Shown: positions 8,432 through 18,711 of the stretch, one piece after another
Position numbering within the stretch: position 1 is the first letter of the stretch
How the letters are laid out: the number at the start of each line of letters is the position of its first letter
DNA from: Marinobacterium_A aestuariivivens
Lineage (GTDB): Bacteria; Pseudomonadota; Gammaproteobacteria; Pseudomonadales; Balneatricaceae
Direction: 5' to 3'
Assembly (NCBI RefSeq): GCF_042661465.1
Contig: NZ_JBHSWE010000001.1
Coordinates: 5,704,001-5,768,000, forward strand
DNA: 64,000 bases
The notes under the pieces: generated by a model
Told to the model about the DNA's origin: nothing
The model's input: the letters and a program-made list of their open reading frames with translations, nothing else
Database searches by the model: none
Position numbers and translations under genes: made by a program

Positions 8432-9212
8432 GGTGTCTGCTTACCGTTTTCAAGGCTTGCGGTTGCATGTCCGTTCCTGGAATGGCATGCAGCCTGGTTC
8501 GAACCAAGATACCTCCATGATCAAGCTCCTTCTACAGCTTGGTCCAGTGCAGGTCGGGGAGCAACCGGATCGGCGGCTCGGCACCCATGCCTCGCTCCCC
8601 GACGGGGCTTATCGGAAAATACTCCCAATGCTCGCCGGCTTATCGCCATGGACGGCGGAAGGCCGCCCCGCCTCGATGCAAAAAACGCAGAAGCAATTTT
8701 CTGCTCTAACGGGATGAAGGTGCCATCTTCAGACGCAGGGTCCACTGAGCGAAGCGAACGGCACCATTAAACTCTATACCGGTTAACGGCACAAAACAGG
8801 CATAAGGTTAGAGAAAGCCGCGTAAGCAAAAGTCAGACCTCCTCATCTCTCGGCAAAGTTACGAGTATGTGGAGAGTTTTTGGCTCATCATTTTAATGGA
8901 TTATTAATTGAATGACATATTATTGACTTCAGTTCTTATTTGAAAAAACTTTCATCCGATCGACGCAAACCAAAATGGTCGCATTCGGCACAAAGCCTAA
9001 TTGATGATAAGGGAAACAGGCATACTGTCACCGGAAATCCTGGATTCACCCCGTTTCCTTCAAAACTTCCACGCATTCGTTCAAGAACTGCACCGACGCT
9101 CTGGGTATCTTCTTCCCATGCCTGCTCGATTACGCCCTCTGCGGATGGTGCGGGCGCCCCTGATGCGGGGCATCTCGTGACTCGTCATAAACATCAAAAA
9201 AGAGAGTGCACC
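8432..9212. other. Long intergenic region before the BVMO operon, no convincing gene
   Basis: This is 781 bp with no convincing coding frame. The part at 8870-8960 is clearly A+T-rich and probably holds the promoter of the monooxygenase operon; a TTGACT at 8923-8928 could be a -35 element, but no good -10 follows at standard spacing, as would fit an AraC-activated promoter. Short ORFs on the plus strand here lack ribosome sites and family features. Confidence 0.4.
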
Positions 9213-10856
<1,644 letters not shown>

Positions 10857-10949
10857 AGCTTATCCACCGTTACGCAGAAATCGCCGGCTGTGCACAGCCG
10901 GCGGTCCCCCCTCCGCGCGCAATACGTGTCGTATGCAAGGAGATTTGTC

Positions 10950-11987
10950 GTGAGCAACTACTATTCGCAAGAGAATCATGGTCCATTCGAGCTGATCGGT
11001 ATCGGTGACCTGCAGCTCGAGGAGGGCGGCACCCTGTCCGACTGCAAACTCGCCGTTTCACTACACGGCCAGCTCAACGCCGCTAAAGACAATGCGATCC
11101 TGGTACCAACCTGGTACTCGGGTACCAGCAAGATCATGGAACAGGTCTATATCGGTACCGGGCGGGCACTGGACCCGGATAAATATTTCATCATCTGCGT
11201 CAACCAGATCGGTAGTGGACTTTCCACCTCGCCAAGCAACAGCAGCGGTCCCGACTTCCCCCAGGTACGCATCAGCGACGATGTCCGCGCCCAGCACCGC
11301 CTGCTGACCGAACATTTTGATCTCGATAGCCTCGCCCTGGTGGTCGGTGGTTCGATGGGTGCCCAGCAGACCTACGAGTGGGCCGTGCGCTATCCGGAGT
11401 TCGTCAAACGTGCCGCTCCCATGGCCGGTACGGCGAAGAACACAGAGCACGACTTCCTGTTCACCGAAACCCTGATCGATGCCATCACCACCGATCCGGG
11501 CTTCCAGAGGGGCCGTTACCATTCGCCGGAAGAGGTCGCCGCAGGCCTGAAACGCCATGCCCAGTTGTGGACCCTGATGGGCTGGAGCACGGAGTTCTTC
11601 CGTACCGGACGCCACCATGCGCTGGATTTCGCATCGATGCCAGCGTTCGTGGATAACTTCATGACCGGCTACTTCGCACCGATGGATCCGAACAACCTGC
11701 TGTGCATGGCGTGGAAATGGCAGCGCGGCGACGTCAGCCGCCACACCGCTGGCGACCTGTCTGCCGCGTTGGGACGCATCAAAGCCAAGACCTACGTGAT
11801 GCCAATCAGTCATGACATGTTCTTCCCCTGCACCGACTGCCAGGCTGAACAGCAGTTAATCCCCGACAGCGAATTCCGCCCGCTGCAGAGTGTCGATGGT
11901 CACCTGGGCCTGTTCGGCACCGATGCGCAGATGGTGGAGCAATTTGACGCCAACATCCGGGAGCTGTTGGCTACGCCGGTCGCCTAA
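10950..11987 (+). CDS. Alpha/beta hydrolase of the homoserine O-acetyltransferase-like group
   Basis: This encodes 345 residues from GTG 10950, chosen because AAGGAG lies at 10937-10942; an upstream in-frame ATG has no such site. The nucleophile elbow GGSMGAQ has Ser135. A likely Asp is in SHDMFFPCTD and a His in VDGHLGLFG near the C-terminus, completing the triad. The TWYSGTS opening and overall plan resemble MetX-type acyltransferases, but the gene is not in a methionine context. Placed directly after the BVMO, the simplest role is hydrolysis of the ester or lactone product. Acyl transfer is the alternative. Confidence 0.8.
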   Translation: MSNYYSQENHGPFELIGIGDLQLEEGGTLSDCKLAVSLHGQLNAAKDNAILVPTWYSGTSKIMEQVYIGTGRALDPDKYFIICVNQIGSGLSTSPSNSSGPDFPQVRISDDVRAQHRLLTEHFDLDSLALVVGGSMGAQQTYEWAVRYPEFVKRAAPMAGTAKNTEHDFLFTETLIDAITTDPGFQRGRYHSPEEVAAGLKRHAQLWTLMGWSTEFFRTGRHHALDFASMPAFVDNFMTGYFAPMDPNNLLCMAWKWQRGDVSRHTAGDLSAALGRIKAKTYVMPISHDMFFPCTDCQAEQQLIPDSEFRPLQSVDGHLGLFGTDAQMVEQFDANIRELLATPVA

Positions 11988-12145
11988 GCCCGGCATATGG
12001 TTGTCGCCCGCTCGGATCGGTCTTCTCCGGTCATGGAGATCCACCATCTTTAGCGGACGCTGTTCCAGGTGCACCTCTCGCCCCCGGAACAAATAGCCCC
12101 AAAGTGTCATGGCACCTTGCACCGCTCAATGGCACTATGGAGCTT

Positions 12146-12339
12146 GGATGGGTGGCAACACCCATCCCCTACTAACGGTACCGATTAAAATAAAAAGCCA
12201 TCCGGGCCGCTAGGCAGTTAGGGCAAGCAACGGCGGCAACGCCGCAGCTAACCCTTTCCTGACCTGCAGGCTGCTGTGACAGCAGGTCCCTGAACCGGGG
12301 TTCCAACTTCAAGGGGAGTCGGCGCACTTATCCCTTGAA
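12146..12339 (+). ncRNA. Candidate structured leader or RNA with GCAA-capped stems
   Basis: This gap holds several stems in series. GGATGGGTG-GCAA-CACCCATCC is at 12146-12167. GTTAG/CTAAC encloses CGGCG-GCAA-CGCCG at 12217-12252. GACCTGC/GCAGGTC (12261-12288) competes with CTGCTGT/ACAGCAG (12271-12285). TTCAAGGG/CCCTTGAA is at 12308-12339. Two GNRA loops and mutually exclusive pairings are seen. It precedes an AraC gene at 12382. I match it to no known RNA family. Confidence 0.35.
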
Positions 12340-12381
12340 TAGCTGCCGCAGAGCACTCGTCAGCCCGGCGAGGATAGTCCT

Positions 12382-13269
12382 ATGCCGAAAGTTATCACCC
12401 CGGACGAGCTTCCCAAGTGGGTTCCGGGCAAACTGCTGACCAGCAGTGCCTCTTTGGGCTGGAAGGACGTTGCCCAGCGCTCCTATCTGTACAAGGGACA
12501 GGAGGTGCCGATTCCCCCTCTCGATCACTTCATGATCGTACGCTATCGCAACGGCCATACCCCCATGTACCGCCAGCTGGACGACAGCAAAGGCACCCGC
12601 ACCACCTGCGCACCGGGCGACATCTCCCTGCTGACCAATGCCCAGAACTCCCACTGGCACTGGACCCAGGACATCGAGGTCGCCCACATTTACCTGTCCA
12701 ATGCATTGATGTCGCGGGTTGCCTGCGACGTTCTGGGACGCCCAGTGGAGGATGTTCGTCTGCACGATGTTCTGCAGATGCAGGATCCGATTCTGACCTC
12801 GATCACCGATGCCATCGATACCGAAGTACATGCCAGCGGCTTGGGCGGCACTCTGTATGTCGAAGCGCTGGGCATGCAGATGGCGGTACATCTTTTACGC
12901 CGCTACGCCAGCGTAACCTTTCGAAATCCCGCCGATGTCGGCGGTCTGACACCATGCCAGAAACGACGCTTGATCGATTACATCGAGTCGCATCTGCACA
13001 GCGCTATCCGGTTGGAGGATCTGGCCCAGGAGGTCGGTCTCGGAGTATGGACCTTCTCGCGCAAATTCAAGGAGAGCTTTGCCACATCACCCCATGCGTT
13101 CGTCACCGAACAACGGGTGCAAAAGGCCCGGGCAATGCTGACGGAAGGACGTTTTGCAATCAAGGAGATAGCCTATCTATGCGGCTTTTCCGATCAGGCC
13201 CACCTGACTCGTGTGTTACGCCTTAAACTCGGTGCGACTCCGGGGCAATTGAAAGGGACGACTCGCTAG
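12382..13269 (+). CDS. AraC-family transcriptional regulator
   Basis: This encodes 295 residues. The C-terminal ~95 residues contain the two helix-turn-helix units of AraC proteins: IRLEDLAQEVGLGVWTFSRKFKE and then IKEIAYLCGFSDQAHLTRVL with the usual GxSPxxFRR-like ending replaced by LGATPGQLK. The N-terminal ~190 residues resemble the AraC effector-binding domain of the cupin-like class. It follows the BVMO-hydrolase pair on the same strand after a 394-bp structured gap and is the obvious candidate for its regulator. The ligand, perhaps a ketone or alcohol, is inference. Confidence 0.85.
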   Translation: MPKVITPDELPKWVPGKLLTSSASLGWKDVAQRSYLYKGQEVPIPPLDHFMIVRYRNGHTPMYRQLDDSKGTRTTCAPGDISLLTNAQNSHWHWTQDIEVAHIYLSNALMSRVACDVLGRPVEDVRLHDVLQMQDPILTSITDAIDTEVHASGLGGTLYVEALGMQMAVHLLRRYASVTFRNPADVGGLTPCQKRRLIDYIESHLHSAIRLEDLAQEVGLGVWTFSRKFKESFATSPHAFVTEQRVQKARAMLTEGRFAIKEIAYLCGFSDQAHLTRVLRLKLGATPGQLKGTTR

Positions 13270-13538
13270 ACATCCGGGCCATATGCCACCTCCTTGTCCA
13301 ACAATGGTTCTTTCACACCACGGCATGATTCGGATCGCGCTTCTGGAATCGGCCACGCCGGCTTACTTTGTCCAGGTGCGGACCACCAATTGATTCCGTT
13401 ATGAGCCATTCGGAATTGATCTGCCAGCGGGGATGAAGTATCGGCCTGCCCAGACGTTCCCGGCGGAATTCGCAGGCTCCTCCGACATTTGCTTCCTGCA
13501 ATGCCGGTATTTCTGCCGCCCCTGGCGGTCATTCCACC

Positions 13539-14987
13539 CTACCGGGGCAGCGTCAGGCAGGCTTCGAGCCCGCCCTCGGGGCGATTTTGCAGCCGCAGTT
13601 CGCCGCCGTGGGCGCGGGCAATATTGCGGGCGATCGAAAGCCCGAGGCCCATGCCGGCCTGACCGCTGCGCTGCGTCGACAGCCGGGTATAGGGCGCGAA
13701 GGCCCGCTCGAGCTTGTCTTCGGGGATGCCGGGGCCATCGTCGAGCACGCGGATTTCGAGGCGCTCCGGACTGTCGTCCATGCGGATAGCAGCGCTACCG
13801 CCATAAAAGAGCGCGTTGTCGATCAGATTGCCCAGACAGCGCCTGAGCGCCAGCGGCTTGCCAAAGAAAGGCATGTGCTGCTCTCCCTGCAACGTCACCG
13901 TTTGACCGCCGAGCCTGGCACTGTCGCACAGATGCTCGAGCAGGCGATGCAGGTCGACCTCGACCCGGTTCTCGTGAATGTCGGTGTCCTTGACACTCTG
14001 GAGTGCCCCCTTGACCAGCATGTCGAGATCCTCGAGATCACGGCAGAAAGCCTCGCGCTCATCGTCATCGTCGAGCATCTCCGCGCGCAGTCGCAGCCGT
14101 GTGATCGGCGTCTTAAGATCATGGGATATCGATGCGAACAGCCGCTCCCGGTCATCGAGATAGCGCTGGATCCGCAGTTGCATGGCGTTGAAGGCCCGCG
14201 CCGTCATTTCCAGCTCGTAGCTGCCGGTCTCCGGCACGGGTTGCGCCTGTCCCTGACCGAAGCTTTCGGCGGCCCGGGCAAGGCGTCGCAGCGGTCGGGT
14301 CAGCGAGCGGACGATCCAGACACCGAACAACATCATCACGACAAGGGAGATCAGCAGCGACAGCAGGCGCTCGTTCGACAGCGGCGTACCGGTCTCCAGG
14401 AATCCCGGGTCAGGCATCAGGGTCGCGAGATAGAGCCACTGCTCGTCGGCGATCGGTATCTGGATCACCAGGATGGGCGCCTCGCGGGAGCCGACCCGCA
14501 ACGCCTGACTGCCCCAGCGTTCGGGCAGATCGGTGAGCAGGATCTCGTTGCTGATGACGTGCAGATCGGACGGCCGGGAAAAAGCGATGCGAAGGTGCTG
14601 ATCCGGCCCGAGTTCGCGCCCCAGTACGTCGCGAAACTGATCCACCACCACGCCCTTGAGCCGCGAGTCCGGCAGGTCGTTGATGCGGATCTCCTCGCGA
14701 TTGAGGGTAACGAAGAAACGGGTACCGCCCATGTCCCGCAACTGGTCGAGCACCACATGGCGGTAGGCCGTCGGCAGCGAGGTGAAGAACTGCACCGTGG
14801 AGGCGACCCGGAACGCCATGTGCCGGGACATTTCCCGGACATTGGCTTCGCTGTCGGCGCGCCACTGCGTCAGCCAGATCGCGCTCGACACCAGTTGCGC
14901 CAGCAATACCCCCAGTGCCAGCACCGCCAGGATTCTGCCGGAGGCGGATCGCGGCCAGTGCCGCAGGCGCTTAGCCAGCCAGGCCAT
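13539..14987 (-). CDS. gtrS: Sensor histidine kinase, GtrS type
   Basis: This encodes 482 residues from ATG 14987. There is a first membrane helix near residues 18-38, a periplasmic domain to about residue 225, a second helix, then HAMP (RSLTRPLRRLARAAESF). The H-box is SISHDLKTPITRLRLRAE. The ATPase shows N-box NLIDNAL and G-boxes DDGPGIPED and GMGLGLS. It would phosphorylate the OmpR-type regulator encoded just upstream. With hexR and zwf-pgl-eda adjacent this fits the GtrS-GltR system, which controls glucose transport in pseudomonads. The 5' ~160 bp of the gene is repeated twice more upstream, so its original start may have been at 15313. Confidence 0.82.
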   Translation of the reverse strand: MAWLAKRLRHWPRSASGRILAVLALGVLLAQLVSSAIWLTQWRADSEANVREMSRHMAFRVASTVQFFTSLPTAYRHVVLDQLRDMGGTRFFVTLNREEIRINDLPDSRLKGVVVDQFRDVLGRELGPDQHLRIAFSRPSDLHVISNEILLTDLPERWGSQALRVGSREAPILVIQIPIADEQWLYLATLMPDPGFLETGTPLSNERLLSLLISLVVMMLFGVWIVRSLTRPLRRLARAAESFGQGQAQPVPETGSYELEMTARAFNAMQLRIQRYLDDRERLFASISHDLKTPITRLRLRAEMLDDDDEREAFCRDLEDLDMLVKGALQSVKDTDIHENRVEVDLHRLLEHLCDSARLGGQTVTLQGEQHMPFFGKPLALRRCLGNLIDNALFYGGSAAIRMDDSPERLEIRVLDDGPGIPEDKLERAFAPYTRLSTQRSGQAGMGLGLSIARNIARAHGGELRLQNRPEGGLEACLTLPR

Positions 14988-15153
14988 GATACACCCTGCC
15001 CCTTCGCTCAACCCGCAAAAGGGCGAGCCAGATCGCGCCCGACACCCGTTGCGCCAGCAGCAACTCAAACGCCAGCGCCAGCGCCAGCACCGCCAGGATT
15101 CTGCCGGAGGCCGAACGCGGCCACTGCCGCAGGCGCTTAGCCAGCCAGGCCAT
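14971..15153 (-). CDS. 60-aa ORF: duplicated N-terminal anchor of GtrS (copy 2)
   Basis: It starts at ATG 15153 with MAWLAKRLRQWPRSASGRIL, nearly identical to the GtrS start, has one long hydrophobic helix, then shifts frame relative to GtrS and ends in RVYHGLAG. Its stop lies 17 bases inside the gtrS coding sequence, an overlap suited to translational coupling. The repeat offset is 166 bp. It could be a duplication remnant or a small membrane protein. Confidence 0.5.
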   Translation of the reverse strand: MAWLAKRLRQWPRSASGRILAVLALALAFELLLAQRVSGAIWLALLRVERRGRVYHGLAG

Positions 15154-15313
15154 GATACACCCTGCCCCTTCGCTCAACCCGCAAAAGGGCGAGCCAGATC
15201 GCGCCCGACACCCGTTGCGCCAGCAGCAGCTCAAGCGCCAGTGCCAGTACCGCCAGGATCCTGCCGGAGGCCGAACGCGGCCACTGCCACAGGCGCTTAG
15301 TCAGCCAGACCAT
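15137..15313 (-). CDS. 58-aa ORF: duplicated N-terminal anchor of GtrS (copy 3)
   Basis: It starts at ATG 15313, 11 bases after the gltR stop with GGAG in between, which is the position expected for the original gtrS start. It encodes MVWLTKRLWQWPRSASGRIL, one membrane helix and the same RVYHGLAG ending as copy 2, and overlaps copy 2's start. The offset to copy 2 is 160 bp. Substitutions among the copies show that the duplication is not fresh. Confidence 0.5.
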   Translation of the reverse strand: MVWLTKRLWQWPRSASGRILAVLALALELLLAQRVSGAIWLALLRVERRGRVYHGLAG

Positions 15314-15324
15314 GGGCTCCGGCC

Positions 15325-16065
15325 TCAACGCTGCGGCACATCGCTCTGCTCCACCGGCGCCGCCAGCACGTAGCCCTGCCCACGCACGGTCTTGATCAGC
15401 TGCGGCGAGCGGGCGTCGTCACCCAGACGCTGCCGCAGCCGGCTGATCTGGACATCGATAAAGCGATCCATCGGCAGGTTGTCGCGACCGCGGGTGGCCT
15501 CGGCAATGCGATCACGGCTCAACACCTCCCCGGCGTGATCCAGCAGCAAGCGCAGAAGCGCGTATTCGGCGCCGGACAGTTCGACGGTCTCGCCATGGCG
15601 GTCGAACAGCTGACGCTGGACCGCGTCGAGCTCGAAGCCGGCAAACCGCTGATAGCGCCCGCCCGCCGCGGGTGGCGAAGCCTCCGGTGCCTGGTCGCTG
15701 CGGCGCAGGATGGCGCGGATGCGGGCCAGCAGCTCCCGCGGGTTGAACGGCTTGGCGAGATAATCGTCGGCACCGATTTCCAGCCCGACAATACGATCCA
15801 TCTCATCCGAGCTCGCCGTCAGCATGATCACCGGCACCCGGGAAAAGGTCCGCAGCTTGCGGCAGACCTCGAACCCGTCGTCCCCCGGCAGCATCACATC
15901 CAGCACCACCAGCGCGGCCGGCGCACCGGCCTTCAGCTCGGCCAGCAGACTTTCGCCGTCGGCGGCCGTGCGTACCTCGAACTGATTGCGCTCGAGGTAA
16001 CTTTTCAACAGCGAACGGATATCGGCATCGTCATCGACGACATGGATCGGCTTGTGCTGAGTCAT
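15325..16065 (-). CDS. gltR: OmpR-family response regulator, GltR type
   Basis: This encodes 246 residues. The receiver has the acidic pair Asp11-Asp12, the phosphoacceptor Asp56 (VVLDVMLPG), Thr83 and Lys105 (YLAKPFN). A linker with SPPAAGG follows, then a winged-helix DNA-binding domain (about 140-235) with LSGAEYALLRLLLDHAGEVLSR and VDVQISRLRQRLG-like features. It is co-transcribed with the GtrS-like kinase downstream. By analogy with Pseudomonas GltR it would control the sugar transporter genes; a 10-bp-spaced direct repeat upstream of gltB is a possible target. Confidence 0.83.
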   Translation of the reverse strand: MTQHKPIHVVDDDADIRSLLKSYLERNQFEVRTAADGESLLAELKAGAPAALVVLDVMLPGDDGFEVCRKLRTFSRVPVIMLTASSDEMDRIVGLEIGADDYLAKPFNPRELLARIRAILRRSDQAPEASPPAAGGRYQRFAGFELDAVQRQLFDRHGETVELSGAEYALLRLLLDHAGEVLSRDRIAEATRGRDNLPMDRFIDVQISRLRQRLGDDARSPQLIKTVRGQGYVLAAPVEQSDVPQR

Positions 16066-16077
16066 ATTTCAATCGCG

Positions 16078-16160
16078 TCAACAGTTAACAGTATTGAGCT
16101 AACAATGGCTACTCGCTGCTTTTGCTGTAACTGTATTCTGTTCACTGTTAACTATTCACT
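16078..16160. repeat. GTTAACAGT-type repeat between gltR and hexR
   Basis: Degenerate copies of AACAGTTAACAGT and CACTGTTAACTATTCACT fill the gap and run into the corrected hexR stop codon. Similar blocks occur at 24468-24490 and 43012-43118. Confidence 0.55.
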
Positions 16161-17018
16161 ATTCATGCGGATAGCGGGTCGGTATCAGGCTGTCCTTGAT
16201 CTTCTTCAGATAGCGCTGAAAGTCCACCCCCGTCGCAGGATCACGCCGGTGGCCAGCACATCGAGCAGCGTCAGCTGGATAATGCGCGACGTCATCGGCA
16301 TATAGACATCGGTATCCTCCTGGCTCGGTACCGGCAGCAGCAGGGTGCACTCCTCGGCCAGCGGCGAGCGCTCGCTGGTGATACCGATCACGGTCGCACC
16401 GCTTTCCCGCGCCAGCCGGGCGATATCGACCAGCTCGCGGGTCCGGCCGGTATAGGAGATCAGCACCACCACGTCTCCGGTATTGGCGCCTGCCGCGACC
16501 ATGCGCTGCATCAGCACATCGTCATAGGCCATGACCGGAATATTGAGACGGAAGAACTTGTGCTGCGCATCCAGCGCCACCGGCCCCGACGCCCCCAGCC
16601 CGAAGAAGGCCACCTGCTTGGCCTGACTGAGATAATCCACCGCACGGGTGATCTGGGCCGCATCCAGGCTCTGGCGTGCGGTATCCAGGGCCGCGATGGT
16701 CGACGAGAAGATCTTGTCGGTGTATTCCTCGGTGCTGTCGTCCTGCTCGACGCTGCGCGAGACATAGGGCATGCCCCCGGCGAGACTCTGGGCCAGCTGA
16801 ATCTTGAAGTCCGGGTAACCGCGGTTGTCGAAACTGCGGCAGAAACGGTTGACCGTCGGCTCGCTGACGCCCGATGCCTGGGCCAGCGCCGTGATGCTGA
16901 GGCGGGTCGCGGTCTGGGGATCGCGCAGAATCACCGTCGCCACCTTGCGCTCGGACTTGTTGAGGCTGTCGAGCCGCTGGCGAATCTGCTCGAGTAGATT
17001 AACACTATTAGTGTTCAT
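16159..17018 (-). CDS. hexR: HexR, RpiR-family repressor of glucose catabolism (one frameshift)
   Basis: The composite is 286 residues. The N-terminal RpiR-type helix-turn-helix (about 1-77) includes LSITALAQASGVSEPTVNRFCRSF. A SIS sugar-phosphate domain follows (about 120-255), with FFGLGASGPVA and the ISYTGRTRELVDIA loop. HexR represses Entner-Doudoroff genes and is released by KDPG. The normal ending FQRYLKKIKDSLxPTRYPHE is in another frame. The break falls on a run of five C at 16227-16231, and adding one base restores a family-like end at stop 16159. It is divergent from zwf with HexR-like palindromes at both promoters. Confidence 0.9.
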
Positions 17019-17033
17019 GCTGAGTTCTGCATT

Positions 17034-17048
17034 GGTAAATTAACTACA
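17034..17048. promoter_or_regulatory. HexR-like operator at the hexR promoter
   Basis: On the minus strand TGTAGTTAATTTACC is a near-palindrome resembling the HexR consensus TGTAATTAAATTACA. It lies 16-30 bp upstream of the hexR start, consistent with autoregulation. Confidence 0.55.
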
Positions 17049-17146
17049 TTTTGCTTTCCGGGCCCACTATAGCGTCCCACCGGCCTCGCTGCCAGCCGCC
17101 ACCTGAGGCCGCGGCCTCAAGGAACGGTAAGAAACCCACATAATTA

Positions 17147-17159
17147 TGTAAGTTTTACA
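17147..17159. promoter_or_regulatory. HexR-like operator at the zwf promoter
   Basis: TGTAAGTTTTACA has perfect TGTAA/TTACA arms around three bases. It lies 11 bp before the putative zwf -35 box. The half-sites match the word used by HexR in other gammaproteobacteria. Confidence 0.6.
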
Positions 17160-17169
17160 AATTTATTCG

Positions 17170-17198
17170 TTGACTCTCCGGAAATCGCCCGATACGAT
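17170..17198 (+). promoter_or_regulatory. Predicted sigma-70 promoter of zwf-pgl-eda
   Basis: TTGACT at 17170-17175 and TACGAT at 17193-17198 are separated by 17 bp, about 45 bp upstream of the zwf ATG. Confidence 0.5.
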
Positions 17199-17241
17199 CA
17201 CAGCATATTCGTTGAATAAACAAAAAAACAGGCCAAGACCC

Positions 17242-18711
17242 ATGCCCACTGCCGATACCTCCTGCGACATCCTGTTCTTCGGCGCGCTCGGCGATCTGAC
17301 CCAGCGCAAGCTGCTGCCGGCACTTTACCAGCTCGAACGTGCCGGCCTGCTCCATGCCGACACCCGCATTCTGGGCCTGGCGCGTGGATCCGAACCCGCC
17401 GAGAGCCTGACCCAAAGCGAAGCCAGCCTGCGTCGTTTCGTGAAGGAAAGCGAGATCGAGGAAGCGCCGCTGCGCACCTTCCTCGGCCGGTTACAGTTCC
17501 TGAATTTCGATTTCGGCGCCAGCGAAGGCTACCGGGACCTCAAGGCGCTGCTCGACGAACAGCCCGGGCGCAACCGTATCTTCTACTATTCCACCGCCGC
17601 CTCTATCTACGGCATGATCAGCGAAAATCTCGATGCCGCCGGCTGCATCGACGAGCGCAGTCGCGTGGTGCTGGAAAAGCCGATCGGTCACAGCCTCGAG
17701 TCGTCCCACGAAGTCAATGCCGCCGTCGCACGTCACTACGACGAGGCGCAGATCTACCGCATCGATCACTACCTGGGCAAGGAAACGGTGCAGAACCTGA
17801 TCGCACTGCGATTCGCCAACAACCTCTTCGGCAATCAGTGGAATCAGAACCACATCTCCCATGTCGAGATCACCGTCGCCGAGAAGGTGGGCATCGAAGG
17901 GCGCTGGGGTTACTTCGACAAGTACGGCCAGCTGCGCGACATGGTGCAGAACCACCTGCTGCAACTGCTCTGCCTGGTGGCCATGGACCCGCCGTCGGAT
18001 CTCAGTGCCGACGCCATCCGTGACGAGAAGGTCAAGGTCCTGAAGGCCCTGCGCCCGATCACCGACGACATCCGGGACACCCATGTGATCCGCGGCCAGT
18101 ACGCGGCCGGCGAGATCGACGGCAAGCCGGTGCCCGGCTATCTCGAGGAACCCGACGCCAACGTCAGCAGCGACACCGAATCCTTCGTCGCCATCAAGGC
18201 TGAGATTCGCAACTGGCGCTGGGCCGGCGTGCCCTTCTACATGCGTACCGGCAAGCGGATGCCGGAGAAGCTGTCGCAGATCACCATACACTTTCGCCAG
18301 CAGCCGCATTACATCTTCGACCCGGAGCAGCGCAAGCTGGCGGAAAACCGGCTGACCATCAAGCTGCAGCCCGACGAAGGCATCTCGCTGCAGATCGTCA
18401 CCAAGGACCAGGGCCTGGACAAGGGCATGCAGCTGCGCTCGGCACCGCTGCAGCTGAGCTTTTCCCAGGCATTCGAGATGACCCGGGTACCCGACGCCTA
18501 CGAGCGACTGCTGCTCGAAGTGATCCAGGGCAATCAGTACCTGTTCGTGCGGCGCGACGAAATCGAACATGCCTGGACCTGGTGCGACCAGATCCTGGCG
18601 AACTGGAAAGCAGGTGGCGCACCCCTGCCCTATCCGGCCGGCAGCTGGGGCCCCGACGCCTCCGACGCGATGCTGACGGCAGACGGGAGGCACTGGCATG
18701 AGCAAGAGTGA
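17242..18711 (+). CDS. zwf: Glucose-6-phosphate 1-dehydrogenase
   Basis: This encodes 489 residues, the normal length. The NADP-binding motif GALGDLTQRKL is at 14-24 and the substrate signature RIDHYLGKE at 173-181 with catalytic-site His176. I chose ATG 17242 because the dinucleotide-binding motif then starts at the usual distance. It oxidises glucose 6-phosphate to 6-phosphogluconolactone in the cytoplasm, the first step of the Entner-Doudoroff or pentose phosphate route. Its stop overlaps the pgl start by 14 bases, so the genes are co-translated. Divergent hexR and two HexR-like operators indicate repression by HexR. Confidence 0.96.
   Translation: MPTADTSCDILFFGALGDLTQRKLLPALYQLERAGLLHADTRILGLARGSEPAESLTQSEASLRRFVKESEIEEAPLRTFLGRLQFLNFDFGASEGYRDLKALLDEQPGRNRIFYYSTAASIYGMISENLDAAGCIDERSRVVLEKPIGHSLESSHEVNAAVARHYDEAQIYRIDHYLGKETVQNLIALRFANNLFGNQWNQNHISHVEITVAEKVGIEGRWGYFDKYGQLRDMVQNHLLQLLCLVAMDPPSDLSADAIRDEKVKVLKALRPITDDIRDTHVIRGQYAAGEIDGKPVPGYLEEPDANVSSDTESFVAIKAEIRNWRWAGVPFYMRTGKRMPEKLSQITIHFRQQPHYIFDPEQRKLAENRLTIKLQPDEGISLQIVTKDQGLDKGMQLRSAPLQLSFSQAFEMTRVPDAYERLLLEVIQGNQYLFVRRDEIEHAWTWCDQILANWKAGGAPLPYPAGSWGPDASDAMLTADGRHWHEQE

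Noticed and set aside
8412..8717. Plus-strand 101-codon ORF in the gap before the BVMO gene
   Set aside because: No ribosome site, no family features, and it overlaps the start of the minus-strand small gene.
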